Origin: JASTVH01 sp042862465
GTDB lineage: Bacteria; Pseudomonadota; Gammaproteobacteria; Pseudomonadales; Oleiphilaceae
Length of the DNA: 64,000 nt
Direction: 5' to 3'
NCBI GenBank assembly: GCA_042862465.1
Contig: JASTVH010000005.1
Span: 62,001-126,000 of the forward strand
The stretch's first letter is position 1; each line of letters begins with the position of its first letter. The notes beneath the pieces are model-generated. The model was not told where the DNA came from. It was given only the letters and a program-made list of their open reading frames with translations, and searched no databases. Below are positions 7,788 to 16,049 of the stretch, one piece after another. Made by a program: the position numbers and the translations under genes.

Positions 7788-8753
7788 GTGCGCAGTGATC
7801 ATAAGGACAGAATCACGCGAGGTTCGGTCGAAGGCTGGAAAGGCCCGCTGGGATGGTCGCTGTTATTGCATGGCGTGCTCCTGGTAGCGGGACTGGTGAG
7901 CTGGCAGTTCGTGCCCCCGAAAACGCCGGAGATTCCGAAACACATCAGTGCACGTCTGGTGTCGCCGGAACCGGTGCCGAGTGAGGTGGAAAAGCCACAG
8001 CCGAAAGAGCCGGAACCGGCACCCAAACCGAAACCGAAGCCAAAACCGGAGCCGAAACCGGAGCCGAAACCCGAGCCCAAGCCCGAGCCGAAACCGGAAC
8101 CAAAACCCGAGCCCAAGCCGGACGCGCAAGCCATCGCCAAGCAGAAGGCTGAAGCAGAACGCAAGGCCCGGGAAGAAGCCGAGCGCAAGCGGCTTGAGGC
8201 GGAGAAAAAACGCCAGGAAGAGGCTCGCCGCAAGGCTGAGGAAGAACGAAAACGTAAAGCCGAGGAAGAGCGCAAGCGCAAGGAAGAGGAGCGCAAGGCC
8301 CGAGAGGAGGCCAGGCGCAAGGCGGAAGAAAAGGCGCGCCGGGAAGAACAGCAGCGCCGGCTGGAAGAGTTGGCACAGGAAGCACAAAAGGCGCGCCAGG
8401 AGCGAGAGGCTCGCGAACAGGCGGCCCGTCAGGCAGCAGCGCAGGAAAAACAGGTCCTGATGGAGCGTGAGAAGTATGAAGCCCTGATTCGCGATACGCT
8501 CAGCCGCCAGTGGTACATTCCGCCCTCCGCCCGCAAAGGGCTGACGGCGACCCTGCGGATACGACTGCTGCCCACTGGAGAGCTGGCGGGTGTCGAAGTG
8601 ATTAAGTCGAGCGGTGATGCCGCTTTCGATAATTCCGCGTTGAGTGCTGTGCGCGGCGTTAATCGGTTCCCGGTGCCTGATAATCCGGTCACTTTTAATC
8701 GGCACTTCCGGGAATTTCAGATCCAGTTTGATCCACAAACCATGCGGAACTAG
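7788..8753 (+). CDS. tolA: Cell envelope integrity protein TolA
   Basis: A 321-residue inner membrane protein that transmits the TolQR force to TolB/Pal across the periplasm. The N-terminal anchor (about 26-45) is followed by a Lys/Pro/Glu repeat region (about 70-115) of KPEP units, a long charged Ala/Lys/Glu/Arg coiled helix (about 120-220) and a C-terminal TonB-like domain (YIPPSARKGLTATLRIRLLP). The start is GTG. The KPEP array is made of imperfect 6/12-nt DNA repeats and could vary in length. The TAG stop directly abuts the tolB ATG. Confidence 0.95.
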   Translation: MRSDHKDRITRGSVEGWKGPLGWSLLLHGVLLVAGLVSWQFVPPKTPEIPKHISARLVSPEPVPSEVEKPQPKEPEPAPKPKPKPKPEPKPEPKPEPKPEPKPEPKPEPKPDAQAIAKQKAEAERKAREEAERKRLEAEKKRQEEARRKAEEERKRKAEEERKRKEEERKAREEARRKAEEKARREEQQRRLEELAQEAQKARQEREAREQAARQAAAQEKQVLMEREKYEALIRDTLSRQWYIPPSARKGLTATLRIRLLPTGELAGVEVIKSSGDAAFDNSALSAVRGVNRFPVPDNPVTFNRHFREFQIQFDPQTMRN

Positions 8754-10073
8754 ATGATGGTACTGAATAGACTGTCCGTGCAAATGAAGGCCTGGCTGGT
8801 CAGCTTGATACTGCTGATGATCAGTGTCTCTGCGCAGGCCGAGCTGCTCATCCGCATTACCGAGGGGCAGGAGAGTGCGATTCCCATTTCGGTGGTGCCT
8901 TTTGGTAATCCGGACGGTGCGCAACCGCCGGAGGCCCTGTCATCCATCATTCGCGACGATCTGCAGATGAGTGGCGACTTTGATGTGCTCAAGCCGACAC
9001 GCATGCTGAGCCTGCCCTCCAAGGGTAGCGAAATCTATTATCGTGACTGGCGCCTGCTGGGGCAGAAATTCCTGGTGGTGGGCAGTTACCGGCCCATCAG
9101 GGACGGCAAGGCTTACGAGCTGCAGTACGAGCTTTTCGACGTCAACCAGCAGAAGCGCGTGTTCGGCGCCAAGGCTTCGGCGCCGGTTGGCAATCTCAGG
9201 GGCCTGGCCCATAGCGTCAGCGACCGCATTTATGAAGCCATCACCGGGGTCAGGGGGGCGTTCTCGACACGGCTGGCCTTTGTCACCCTGGCTTCGGAAA
9301 ACGGCAAGCCGGTCTATCGTCTGCAAGTGAGTGATGTGGATGGCAAGCGATCCAAGGTGCTGCTGAAAACGGATGAGCCGGTGTTGTCCCCGGATTGGTC
9401 TCCAGATGGCAATAAACTGGCCTATGTGTCTTTTGAAACCGGAAGGCCGGCCATCTATGTCCAGGAAATCGCTACCGGGCAGCGGGAGGTTCTGGCTTCT
9501 TTCAAAGGCCTGAACTCGGCGCCAAACTGGTCTCCCGATGGAGAAAGCATGTTGATGACGCTGTCCAAAGAGGGCAACGCCGAGATTTACCGGATGGATT
9601 TGGGGAGCCGTCGGCTGGAGCGTCTGACCCATCACTGGGCCATCGACACGGAGCCCAGCTGGGGGCCGGAGGGCGATCGCTTCGTGTTCACTTCCGATCG
9701 CTCCGGCGGCCCTCAGGTCTATGTGATGGATGCCGACGGGGGAGATCCGCGGCGGCTGACGTTTGAAGGGCGCTATAATGCACGCCCTCGATTTGGCCCG
9801 GACGGCCAATACGTCTATTTTGTACACCAGCGTGATTCGAGTTTTCACATCGCGCGTATGGATATGGAAACGGGTCAGGAAACGGTACTGACTCGCACAC
9901 GTCTGGACGAGTCTCCCAGCGTGGCACCGAATGGACGCATGTTGATTTACGCAACGGAGCAAGGTAAAAACAGCGTTTTGGCCGTAATTTCGAGCACAGG
10001 TGGGTCCAAATATTTCCTGCCCGCGAAATTCGGCGAAGTGCGGGAGCCTGCCTGGTCTCCATTTTTGAATTAA
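8754..10073 (+). CDS. tolB: Tol-Pal periplasmic beta-propeller protein TolB
   Basis: A 439-residue periplasmic protein with a signal peptide (hydrophobic stretch to about residue 29, SAQA-ELL). An N-terminal domain (about 30-165) precedes a six-bladed propeller whose blades carry WSPDG/FGPDG repeats (DWSPDGNKLAY, NWSPDGESMLM, SWGPEGDRFVF). It binds Pal and is regulated by TolA. The gene begins directly after the tolA stop (TAGATG), suggesting translational coupling. Length matches the family (about 430). Confidence 0.97.
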   Translation: MMVLNRLSVQMKAWLVSLILLMISVSAQAELLIRITEGQESAIPISVVPFGNPDGAQPPEALSSIIRDDLQMSGDFDVLKPTRMLSLPSKGSEIYYRDWRLLGQKFLVVGSYRPIRDGKAYELQYELFDVNQQKRVFGAKASAPVGNLRGLAHSVSDRIYEAITGVRGAFSTRLAFVTLASENGKPVYRLQVSDVDGKRSKVLLKTDEPVLSPDWSPDGNKLAYVSFETGRPAIYVQEIATGQREVLASFKGLNSAPNWSPDGESMLMTLSKEGNAEIYRMDLGSRRLERLTHHWAIDTEPSWGPEGDRFVFTSDRSGGPQVYVMDADGGDPRRLTFEGRYNARPRFGPDGQYVYFVHQRDSSFHIARMDMETGQETVLTRTRLDESPSVAPNGRMLIYATEQGKNSVLAVISSTGGSKYFLPAKFGEVREPAWSPFLN

Positions 10074-10109
10074 CCCGAAAGAAAAGTACCTGACCAACAA
10101 GGAATGACT

Positions 10110-10682
10110 ATGATCGATTCAGCAAAATACAAAGCCCTGATTCTGGCTTTCTCAATGGCCGTCGTTGCAGGCTGTAGCTCAACCGGTGGCACACAAGAGG
10201 GCGCTGCGGGCTCTGACGTCCAGCCGGTCGATCAGGCAGGCGGTGGCGAGGTTTATGGTGCTGAGGGCGGCGGTGACGTAACCTCCAGTGAGATGGAAGA
10301 ACAGAAGACCGCCGCTGAGAAAGAAATGCAGCAACAGCAGCAAGCCAAACTGCGTGAAGTTCGTACTGTCTATTTCGATTTCGACAGCGCCGAGATCCGA
10401 GCTGAGTCCCGTGACGTGCTGATGGCTCACGCCCAGTTCCTGGCGAACAACCCGTCCGTGAATGTTGTGCTTCAGGGACACACTGACGAGCGCGGCACCA
10501 AGGAGTACAACCTGGCGCTGGGTGAGCGTCGTGCCAAGGCGGTTCAGCGCTTCCTGGTGGTGAATGGTGCTGACAACAGCCAGCTTGAAACCGTGAGCTA
10601 CGGGGAAGAGCGTCCGGCCGTGATGGGTAACACCGAAGAGGCCTACGCCAAGAACCGTCGCGTCGAGATCATTTACCAGTAA
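10110..10682 (+). CDS. pal: Peptidoglycan-associated lipoprotein Pal
   Basis: An outer-membrane lipoprotein of about 190 residues. The lipobox is VAGC (Cys22 from the chosen start), followed by a Gly/Glu/Gln-rich linker and a C-terminal OmpA-like domain with the peptidoglycan-binding signature (YFDFDSAEI, LQGHTDERGTKEYN, ALGERRA, KNRRVEIIY). I prefer the ATG at 10110, with AAGGA 6 nt upstream, over the in-frame ATG at 10104 that sits almost on the ribosome-binding site. It tethers the outer membrane to peptidoglycan and cycles with TolB. Confidence 0.96.
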   Translation: MIDSAKYKALILAFSMAVVAGCSSTGGTQEGAAGSDVQPVDQAGGGEVYGAEGGGDVTSSEMEEQKTAAEKEMQQQQQAKLREVRTVYFDFDSAEIRAESRDVLMAHAQFLANNPSVNVVLQGHTDERGTKEYNLALGERRAKAVQRFLVVNGADNSQLETVSYGEERPAVMGNTEEAYAKNRRVEIIYQ

Positions 10683-10694
10683 GACTGAGTCGCC

Positions 10695-11480
10695 ATGCGA
10701 CGTTTTCTCATCGTGATGGCCCTGGCGGTGTCTTGCAGCACCGCCGTGGCCCAATCTGTGCCCGCCTTCCAGAGCCAGGACCAGGCCCGGTCCAAGAGCT
10801 CCGGAAGTGCGGAGCTTTTCTTTATGATCCAGCAGGTCCAGGAAGAAGTCAGGGAGCTGCGCGGGCTGGTCGAGAAACAACAGCACCAGCTGGATCGTCT
10901 ATCCAAGCAGTCCAAAGACCGCTACATCGATCTGGATCAAAGGCTACTTGAACTGTCCAAGCGGGTGTCTGCTCTCGAAGGGCAGGGAACCTCGGCGACA
11001 GGGTCTCCCCAGGATGCCACCGGCAGCGCGAAGCCAGGCGGTAATGCTGATGGAGTGGCGCCATCAGAGGGTGCGGTCACACCCGACAAAAAGTTCAGGT
11101 CGCCGACGCTGGATGAGCGCAAGGCATATGCTGCCATCCAGGATCTGATCAAGCAGAACAAGTACGACGCGGCGGTCGACAGCATTTATGACTTCCTCTC
11201 TCGTTTCGAGGAGGGGGATCTGACCGTCAACGCGTATTACTGGTTGGGAGAGGTTTATCTGGTCCAGGACAAGCTGGACCAGGCCAAACAGGCCTTTACC
11301 GTTGTAACGGCTCGCTATCCTGAGCATCGAAAGGCCCCTGATGCGGCTTTCAAGCTCGGGGTGGCTATGGAGCGACAGGGCAATGAGGCCGAAGCGAAGC
11401 GTCAGTACCAGGACGTCGTGAGCCAATATCCCAATAGCAACGCAGCGAGCCTGGCCAAGGAGCGTCTGGGAAGCAGCTAG
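10695..11480 (+). CDS. cpoB: Cell division coordinator CpoB (YbgF)
   Basis: A 261-residue periplasmic protein with a signal peptide ending at VAQ-SVP. An N-terminal coiled coil (about 40-95, QQVQEEVRELRGLVEKQQHQ) trimerises in homologues, a polar linker follows, and TPR repeats (YTOL-type, about 135-258) end in NSNAASLAKERL. CpoB coordinates PBP1B peptidoglycan synthesis with Tol-driven outer membrane constriction. It is the last gene of the Tol-Pal run, 12 nt after pal. Confidence 0.94.
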   Translation: MRRFLIVMALAVSCSTAVAQSVPAFQSQDQARSKSSGSAELFFMIQQVQEEVRELRGLVEKQQHQLDRLSKQSKDRYIDLDQRLLELSKRVSALEGQGTSATGSPQDATGSAKPGGNADGVAPSEGAVTPDKKFRSPTLDERKAYAAIQDLIKQNKYDAAVDSIYDFLSRFEEGDLTVNAYYWLGEVYLVQDKLDQAKQAFTVVTARYPEHRKAPDAAFKLGVAMERQGNEAEAKRQYQDVVSQYPNSNAASLAKERLGSS

Positions 11481-11543
11481 AGGGCTGTTCGTAAGCGCCG
11501 GTAGGGGGCGACCAAAAAAACGTAACGGATTTCACAAAAAGGC

Positions 11544-11571
11544 TTGCCAACGCCAAAAAAATCCGTACCAT
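11544..11571 (+). promoter_or_regulatory. Promoter of the tRNA-Lys genes
   Basis: TTGCCA (11544-11549) and TACCAT (11566-11571) are spaced by 16 nt, followed by a GC-rich discriminator just before the tRNA. This layout is typical of stable-RNA promoters. Confidence 0.5.
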
Positions 11572-11584
11572 ATGCGCCTCGTTT

Positions 11585-11660
11585 GGGTCGTTAGCTCAGT
11601 TGGTAGAGCAGTTGGCTTTTAACCAATTGGTCGCAGGTTCGAATCCTGCACGACCCACCA
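11585..11660 (+). tRNA. tRNA-Lys (anticodon UUU), copy 1
   Basis: A 76-nt cloverleaf: acceptor GGGTCGT pairs with ACGACCC, the D-arm is GCTCAGTTGGTAGAGC, the anticodon loop CTTTTAA reads UUU, the T-arm contains GGTTCGAATCC, and CCA is encoded. It is identical to the second copy 52 nt downstream. Confidence 0.97.
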
Positions 11661-11712
11661 GTTTTTTTACGGTTCAGGCAACCGTCGGCAAGCAGCGTCG
11701 ATTCAGGTATTT

Positions 11713-11788
11713 GGGTCGTTAGCTCAGTTGGTAGAGCAGTTGGCTTTTAACCAATTGGTCGCAGGTTCGAATCCTGCACGACCCACCA
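11713..11788 (+). tRNA. tRNA-Lys (anticodon UUU), copy 2
   Basis: A 76-nt tRNA identical in sequence to copy 1, with encoded CCA. Both are probably processed from one precursor that ends at the terminator starting 6 nt downstream. Confidence 0.97.
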
Positions 11789-11794
11789 TTATTC

Positions 11795-11820
11795 AAGGGA
11801 GCCCAAGGCTCCCTTTTTTT
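11795..11820 (+). terminator. Rho-independent terminator of the tRNA-Lys transcript
   Basis: AAGGGAGCC and GGCTCCCTT form a 9-bp stem around a CAA loop, followed by a run of T residues. Confidence 0.85.
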
Positions 11821-11861
11821 ATGGTCGCGCCCCAAGGAACGAGCGGGGCGGGCCGCAGTCC

Positions 11862-11903
11862 TACCACCAAGGGTGTGTTTAACAAGATCCACCCTTGGTG
11901 GTA
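11862..11903. repeat. Perfect 14-bp inverted repeat upstream of nadA
   Basis: TACCACCAAGGGTG (11862-11875) and CACCCTTGGTGGTA (11890-11903) are exact reverse complements with a 14-nt spacer. The spacer itself contains TGTTTAACA. The element sits between the tRNA terminator and the nadA -10 box. It has no T-tract, so it is not an obvious terminator; an operator for NAD-biosynthesis control is one possibility. Confidence 0.6.
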
Positions 11904-11946
11904 AAAAGGTTCATGACAAACGGATCACAGCCCGCTGCAGGGGTTG

Positions 11947-11952
11947 TATAAT
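11947..11952 (+). promoter_or_regulatory. Candidate -10 box of nadA
   Basis: A perfect TATAAT lies 50 nt before the nadA start codon. No good -35 was seen at the matching distance, which suggests an activator or an atypical promoter. This position also argues against the upstream in-frame ATG at 11873. Confidence 0.45.
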
Positions 11953-12001
11953 GCCGCGCAACCCCAATCTGGAAACGGTAGGCTCGCCGAGAGACAGTGG
12001 T

Positions 12002-13063
12002 ATGACGAGACACGAAGACAGGATCCTGGTTCAGGAGCATCTGGCCCATGAGCACGAAGCGCCGGAACTGAGTCCAGAAGAGCAGGCCCGCCTGAAAGCC
12101 CGGGTTAAGGAGCTGTTGGACGCCGAGGATGCGGTCCTGGTGGCTCATTACTACACCGACAGCGTGCTCCAGGAGCTTGCCGAAGAGACCGGCGGCTGTG
12201 TAGCCGATTCCCTGGAAATGGCCCGATTCGGCACCCAGCATCCCGCTTCGACGCTGGTGGTCGCCGGTGTCCGCTTTATGGGGGAAACCGCGAAAATCCT
12301 CAATCCGGAAAAACGCGTCCTCATGCCCACGCTGGAAGCCACGTGCTCCCTTGATATTGGCACACCGGCGGACGAATTCTCGCGTTTCTGCGATGAGCAT
12401 CCCGACAGAACTGTCGTTGTCTACGCCAACACGTCGGCGGCAGTGAAGGCCCGTTCTGACTGGGTGGTAACCTCAAGCTGTGCCGAAGACATCGTCAGTT
12501 ACCTCGACAGCCGGGGCGAAAAGATCCTGTGGGCACCGGACAAGCACTTGGGCGACTATGTGAAACGTTCGACCGGTGCGGACATGATCCTGTGGGATGG
12601 TGCCTGTATCGTCCACGAAGAGTTCAAGGCGCAGGGGGTTCTCGATCTCAAGGCCATTTATCCCGAAGCTGCCGTGCTGGTCCATCCCGAGTCTCCGGCT
12701 TCCGTGGTGGAGCTGGCGGATGTGGTGGGATCCACCTCCCAGTTGATCCATGCGGTCCAGACCATGGAGCGGGAACAGTTTATCGTTGCCACAGATAACG
12801 GTATTTTCTACAAAATGCAGCAATTGGCCCCCAACAAGCTGCTGATTGAGGCGCCCACCGCTGGCAGTGGTGCCACGTGCCGTAGCTGTGCCCATTGCCC
12901 GTGGATGGCGATGAATGGCCTTGAGAATCTGATTCACGTCCTTGAAACAGGGGATCAGGAGGTCACCGTGGATGAGGGCGTGCGAGAACAGGCTTTGCGC
13001 CCGTTACGGCGGATGCTCGATTTCACGGCAGAGCGCAACATCAAGGTGGCCGGTAACGCCTGA
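12002..13063 (+). CDS. nadA: Quinolinate synthase A
   Basis: A [4Fe-4S] enzyme of 353 residues that condenses iminoaspartate with dihydroxyacetone phosphate to quinolinate in de novo NAD synthesis. Cluster ligands are visible: Cys115 (EATCSLD), Cys202 (GACIVHEEF) and the CxxCxxC group Cys293/296/299, with Cys299 the usual third ligand; E. coli uses 113, 200 and 297. The VAHYYTD and EETGGCVADSLEMARFG motifs are classic. I chose the ATG at 12002 because the TATAAT lies just upstream and the length then fits the family. Confidence 0.96.
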   Translation: MTRHEDRILVQEHLAHEHEAPELSPEEQARLKARVKELLDAEDAVLVAHYYTDSVLQELAEETGGCVADSLEMARFGTQHPASTLVVAGVRFMGETAKILNPEKRVLMPTLEATCSLDIGTPADEFSRFCDEHPDRTVVVYANTSAAVKARSDWVVTSSCAEDIVSYLDSRGEKILWAPDKHLGDYVKRSTGADMILWDGACIVHEEFKAQGVLDLKAIYPEAAVLVHPESPASVVELADVVGSTSQLIHAVQTMEREQFIVATDNGIFYKMQQLAPNKLLIEAPTAGSGATCRSCAHCPWMAMNGLENLIHVLETGDQEVTVDEGVREQALRPLRRMLDFTAERNIKVAGNA

Positions 13064-13112
13064 TCACGCGGGCAGGACGTCAGTGCTGACGGCCAGAGTA
13101 CGGCTTGTCAGG

Positions 13113-14588
13113 CTACTGATTCTGCCTTCGCATCTGTTTCCGGGCATCTTCCATGCGATCCCGGATCACATCCTGCACTGACGGTTTGTCGGCGGCTTTC
13201 TTCAACGCTTCTCTCAGATTAAGTAGCGCCTGTTCGGGATCTCCCATCAGAAGCGCGTATTCGGCTTGCGCCCGGTGGACTTCGACGATATTCCTGGCTT
13301 TGCCCTGGGCCTCTGCCAGGGCCTGCCACAGTGATGCATCCGCCGGATGCTGGCGGGTCAGGCGCTGGAGCAGGCGCGCAGCTGCCAGGGGCTCGTTCTT
13401 TTCCAGTGTGACGTCGGCCAGGGCCCGGCTGATCGGGAAGTTGTCGGGATTTCGATCGAGTGCCTGCTTTAACAGGCTTTGTGCATTATCAAGCTCACCC
13501 AGTTTCTTGTAGGCCCTGCTCAGGCTAACCAGGAAAGTAATGCGCCCGGGGACATCCTGAAGCAGTTCCTTGAGCTGTTTCACCGCCTGCTGCGCCTGCC
13601 CGTTCTGAAGCAGGGCGACCGCATAGCCGTAACGAGCGGCCAGCAGCTGTGCTCTCGGCGTCTCCTTGTTGTCCTTGACGAAAGCTTCAAAACGTTTCAC
13701 CGCCATATCCGGAGACTCGGCGTAATGAGCCATCATTCGGGCTCGCATCAAATGGTATTCGAGACTGTCGCCGCTTGAGCTGGAGGGGTACTGCGCGGCC
13801 CGGTTACGGGTGTCGGCGACTCGGGATTCGGTCAGTGGGTGCGTGGAGAGGTATTCGGGCGGGCGGTTACCCTGGAGCCGTGCCTGCTGCAGCATCTGCT
13901 CGAACATTTGCGGCATGGCCTGTGGGTCGAAATCGGCCCGCGCCAGTATTTGCATGCCGACACGATCGGCTTCCTGCTCGTTGTAGCGGCTGTACTGGAG
14001 CATATCCTGCGCCACTGCGGCCTGGCTTCCCGCAATTGCAGCAATGCCGAGATCCGAATGGGTGACTGCCGAGAGAATAATTCCGGTCACCATGCCAGCA
14101 ATGGCCAGCGGCTGATTGAGCTTCTGGTTTTCAAGGCGGCGCGCGAAATGCCTTTGGCTCAAGTGGGCCAGTTCGTGGGCCATAACGGCCGCGAACTGCT
14201 GCTCTGACTCGGCATGCAGAAACAGGCCGCCGTTGACACCGATAATGCCTCCGGGCACCGCGAACGCATTGATCTCGGGATCGTCTATCATAACCAGGGT
14301 AAGGTTCCGGTCTGCCAGCGGGGCATAGGGGACCAGTTCGTAGACGACGGAATGAAGGTAATCGAGCAGCAGCGGGTCTTCGATTAGGGGGGTATTCTGT
14401 CGCAGCGAGCGCAGCACCTGTTGCCCGATCGCCTCCTCTTCCTGCGAGGAAAACAGGCCGCCGCCGGCGCCGCCCAGGTCCGGAAGCGGTTCGTCCCCAA
14501 AGCTGGTTCCAGCCAGCACGAGAAGGAGGGTGAGGATGCTGGCGTGCAGTATGGGCCGGATATATGGGCGGAGATCGTGTAAGCGCAT
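13113..14588 (-). CDS. bepA: BepA-like periplasmic M48 metalloprotease with TPR repeats
   Basis: A 491-residue protein (E. coli BepA 487) that assists assembly and degradation of LptD and other outer membrane proteins. The N-terminal signal segment (about 10-36) ends near GTSFG-DEP. The M48 zinc motif HELAHLSQRHFARR is followed by the downstream Glu region (YNEQEADRVGMQIL), and C-terminal TPRs (about 300-470) include LGELDNAQSLLKQALDRNPDNF. It starts at the ATG at 14588, which gives a normal signal peptide; the frame continues open upstream. It is convergent with nadA and divergent from the tusA-like gene. Confidence 0.9.
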   Translation of the reverse strand: MRLHDLRPYIRPILHASILTLLLVLAGTSFGDEPLPDLGGAGGGLFSSQEEEAIGQQVLRSLRQNTPLIEDPLLLDYLHSVVYELVPYAPLADRNLTLVMIDDPEINAFAVPGGIIGVNGGLFLHAESEQQFAAVMAHELAHLSQRHFARRLENQKLNQPLAIAGMVTGIILSAVTHSDLGIAAIAGSQAAVAQDMLQYSRYNEQEADRVGMQILARADFDPQAMPQMFEQMLQQARLQGNRPPEYLSTHPLTESRVADTRNRAAQYPSSSSGDSLEYHLMRARMMAHYAESPDMAVKRFEAFVKDNKETPRAQLLAARYGYAVALLQNGQAQQAVKQLKELLQDVPGRITFLVSLSRAYKKLGELDNAQSLLKQALDRNPDNFPISRALADVTLEKNEPLAAARLLQRLTRQHPADASLWQALAEAQGKARNIVEVHRAQAEYALLMGDPEQALLNLREALKKAADKPSVQDVIRDRMEDARKQMRRQNQ

Positions 14589-14717
14589 GATTAGCCGATA
14601 GTCCCGGTATTCACATGGATCCTGCGCGGTTACAATGCCACAGTTTCCGTTGCCTGGACAGTCGCACAAACCACAAGGTCAGCCGGGCTCGGGCTGAACG
14701 AGGAAGGAGTTTATCAT

Positions 14718-14945
14718 TTGAAGTCTACGCAAAAGCTGGATGCCAGCGGTCTGGAGTGCCCCATGCCGTTGCTCAAGACCAAGCTTGCGCTTAATACCAT
14801 GTCACCGGGTGAGGTACTTGAGGTATTGGCGACGGATCCAGGCTCGGCGCGGGACATTCCTGCCTTTCTCAAGTTGTCTCCCCATGAACTGCTGGAGTCG
14901 GAAGAATCCGAGCAGGGCTTGCGGTTCTGGATTCGCAGGGGGTAG
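14718..14945 (+). CDS. TusA/SirA-family sulfur-carrier protein
   Basis: A 75-residue protein with the TusA-family signature LDASGLECPMPLLKTK, in which the CPxP cysteine (about residue 14) carries persulfide sulfur in homologues. It starts with TTG behind an AAGGAG ribosome-binding site. The next gene, a PerM-type permease, begins 2 nt after its stop. TusA-like paralogues next to PerM are frequent, and their substrate is often unknown; thiouridine transfer for this copy is not established. Confidence 0.88.
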   Translation: MKSTQKLDASGLECPMPLLKTKLALNTMSPGEVLEVLATDPGSARDIPAFLKLSPHELLESEESEQGLRFWIRRG

Positions 14946-14947
14946 GC

Positions 14948-16018
14948 ATGGTCAAGGTACTGAAGGATCTCGCTCACAAGTATTTCTCCGACGACGAGGC
15001 GATCACGCTTTTCCTGCTTCTCGTGCTCTCCGTCGTTTTCATTGTTTTTCTCGGGCAGATGCTGGCCCCGGTCATTGCCTCGGCGGTGATTGCCTACATT
15101 CTGCAGGGGATGGTCGCGCGCCTGCGGCGAGTCGGTGTGCCGCGTCTTGTGTCGGTCAATATCGTCTTCGTGGTGTTTCTGGGTGGGTCATTGGGCTTCC
15201 TGTTCGGTTTGCTCCCGCTGATCGGCGCCCAGGTTACCTCCCTGGCCAGTGAGCTGCCGCGTATCATGCGAGCCACCCAGGATGCGATCGAGGGGTTGCC
15301 CCGGGACTATCCGCACCTGTTTCCCCCGGACATCATCAACACCACGTTCCACCAGATCACCTCTGAAATGGGGCAGGCAACCCAATGGCTGGTGTCCTTC
15401 TCCCTGGCAAGCATTCCCAACCTGGTGGCCTGGCTGATTTATCTGGTGCTGGTGCCGATACTGGTGTTCTTCTTTCTCAAGGATCGTGAGGTCATTACCG
15501 CCTCGATTGCCCGGCTGCTGCCTACGGAAAGACCCATGATGACCCGCGTCTGGCGGGAGATGAACCAGCAGTTTGCCAATTACATTCGCGGCAAGGCGGT
15601 GGAGATCCTGATCGTTGGGGGTGCCACCTACATCGCGTTCAAGTTCATGGGACTCAACTATTCCGCCCTCCTGGGGTTGCTGGTGGGCCTGTCGGTGGTG
15701 ATTCCCTACATCGGTGCCGCCGTGGTGACGTTGCCGGTCACCATGATCGGTTTTTTCCAGTTTGGCTGGAGCGGGGACTTTCTCTGGCTGATGGTCATCT
15801 ACGGCGTCATCCAGGCCATCGATGGCAATGTGCTGGTGCCACTGTTGTTCTCGGAAGTGGTGAACATGCACCCGGTGGTGATCATCGTGGCAGTGCTGTT
15901 CTTCGGCGGGATCTGGGGGTTCTGGGGGGTGTTCTTCGCCATTCCCATGGCCACGATTCTCAAGGCCGTCCTGTCTGCCTGGCCCGTGAAGGATGATCTG
16001 CCTTCAGAGAATGCTTGA
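14948..16018 (+). CDS. AI-2E/PerM-family transporter
   Basis: A 356-residue inner membrane protein with about eight predicted hydrophobic helices (ITLFLLLVLSVVFIVFLGQM near 18-40; LVSVNIVFVVFLGGSLGFLF near 66-88; several after 150). The GLLVGLSVVIPYIG segment and the C-terminal glycine-rich helices are typical of AI-2E family permeases (YdgG/TqsA, PerM). The transported solute cannot be read from sequence. It is tightly linked to the TusA-like gene, ends in a GC-rich hairpin and is convergent with bcp. Confidence 0.9.
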   Translation: MVKVLKDLAHKYFSDDEAITLFLLLVLSVVFIVFLGQMLAPVIASAVIAYILQGMVARLRRVGVPRLVSVNIVFVVFLGGSLGFLFGLLPLIGAQVTSLASELPRIMRATQDAIEGLPRDYPHLFPPDIINTTFHQITSEMGQATQWLVSFSLASIPNLVAWLIYLVLVPILVFFFLKDREVITASIARLLPTERPMMTRVWREMNQQFANYIRGKAVEILIVGGATYIAFKFMGLNYSALLGLLVGLSVVIPYIGAAVVTLPVTMIGFFQFGWSGDFLWLMVIYGVIQAIDGNVLVPLLFSEVVNMHPVVIIVAVLFFGGIWGFWGVFFAIPMATILKAVLSAWPVKDDLPSENA

Positions 16019-16038
16019 GGCCCCGGCAAACGGGGCCT
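16018..16038. terminator. GC-rich hairpin between convergent perM-like gene and bcp
   Basis: AGGCCCCG and CGGGGCCT form an 8-bp stem with a 5-nt loop immediately after the permease stop. There is no strong T-tract, so it may act on both strands or be rho-assisted. Confidence 0.5.
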
Positions 16039-16049
16039 GAGACGCATTT

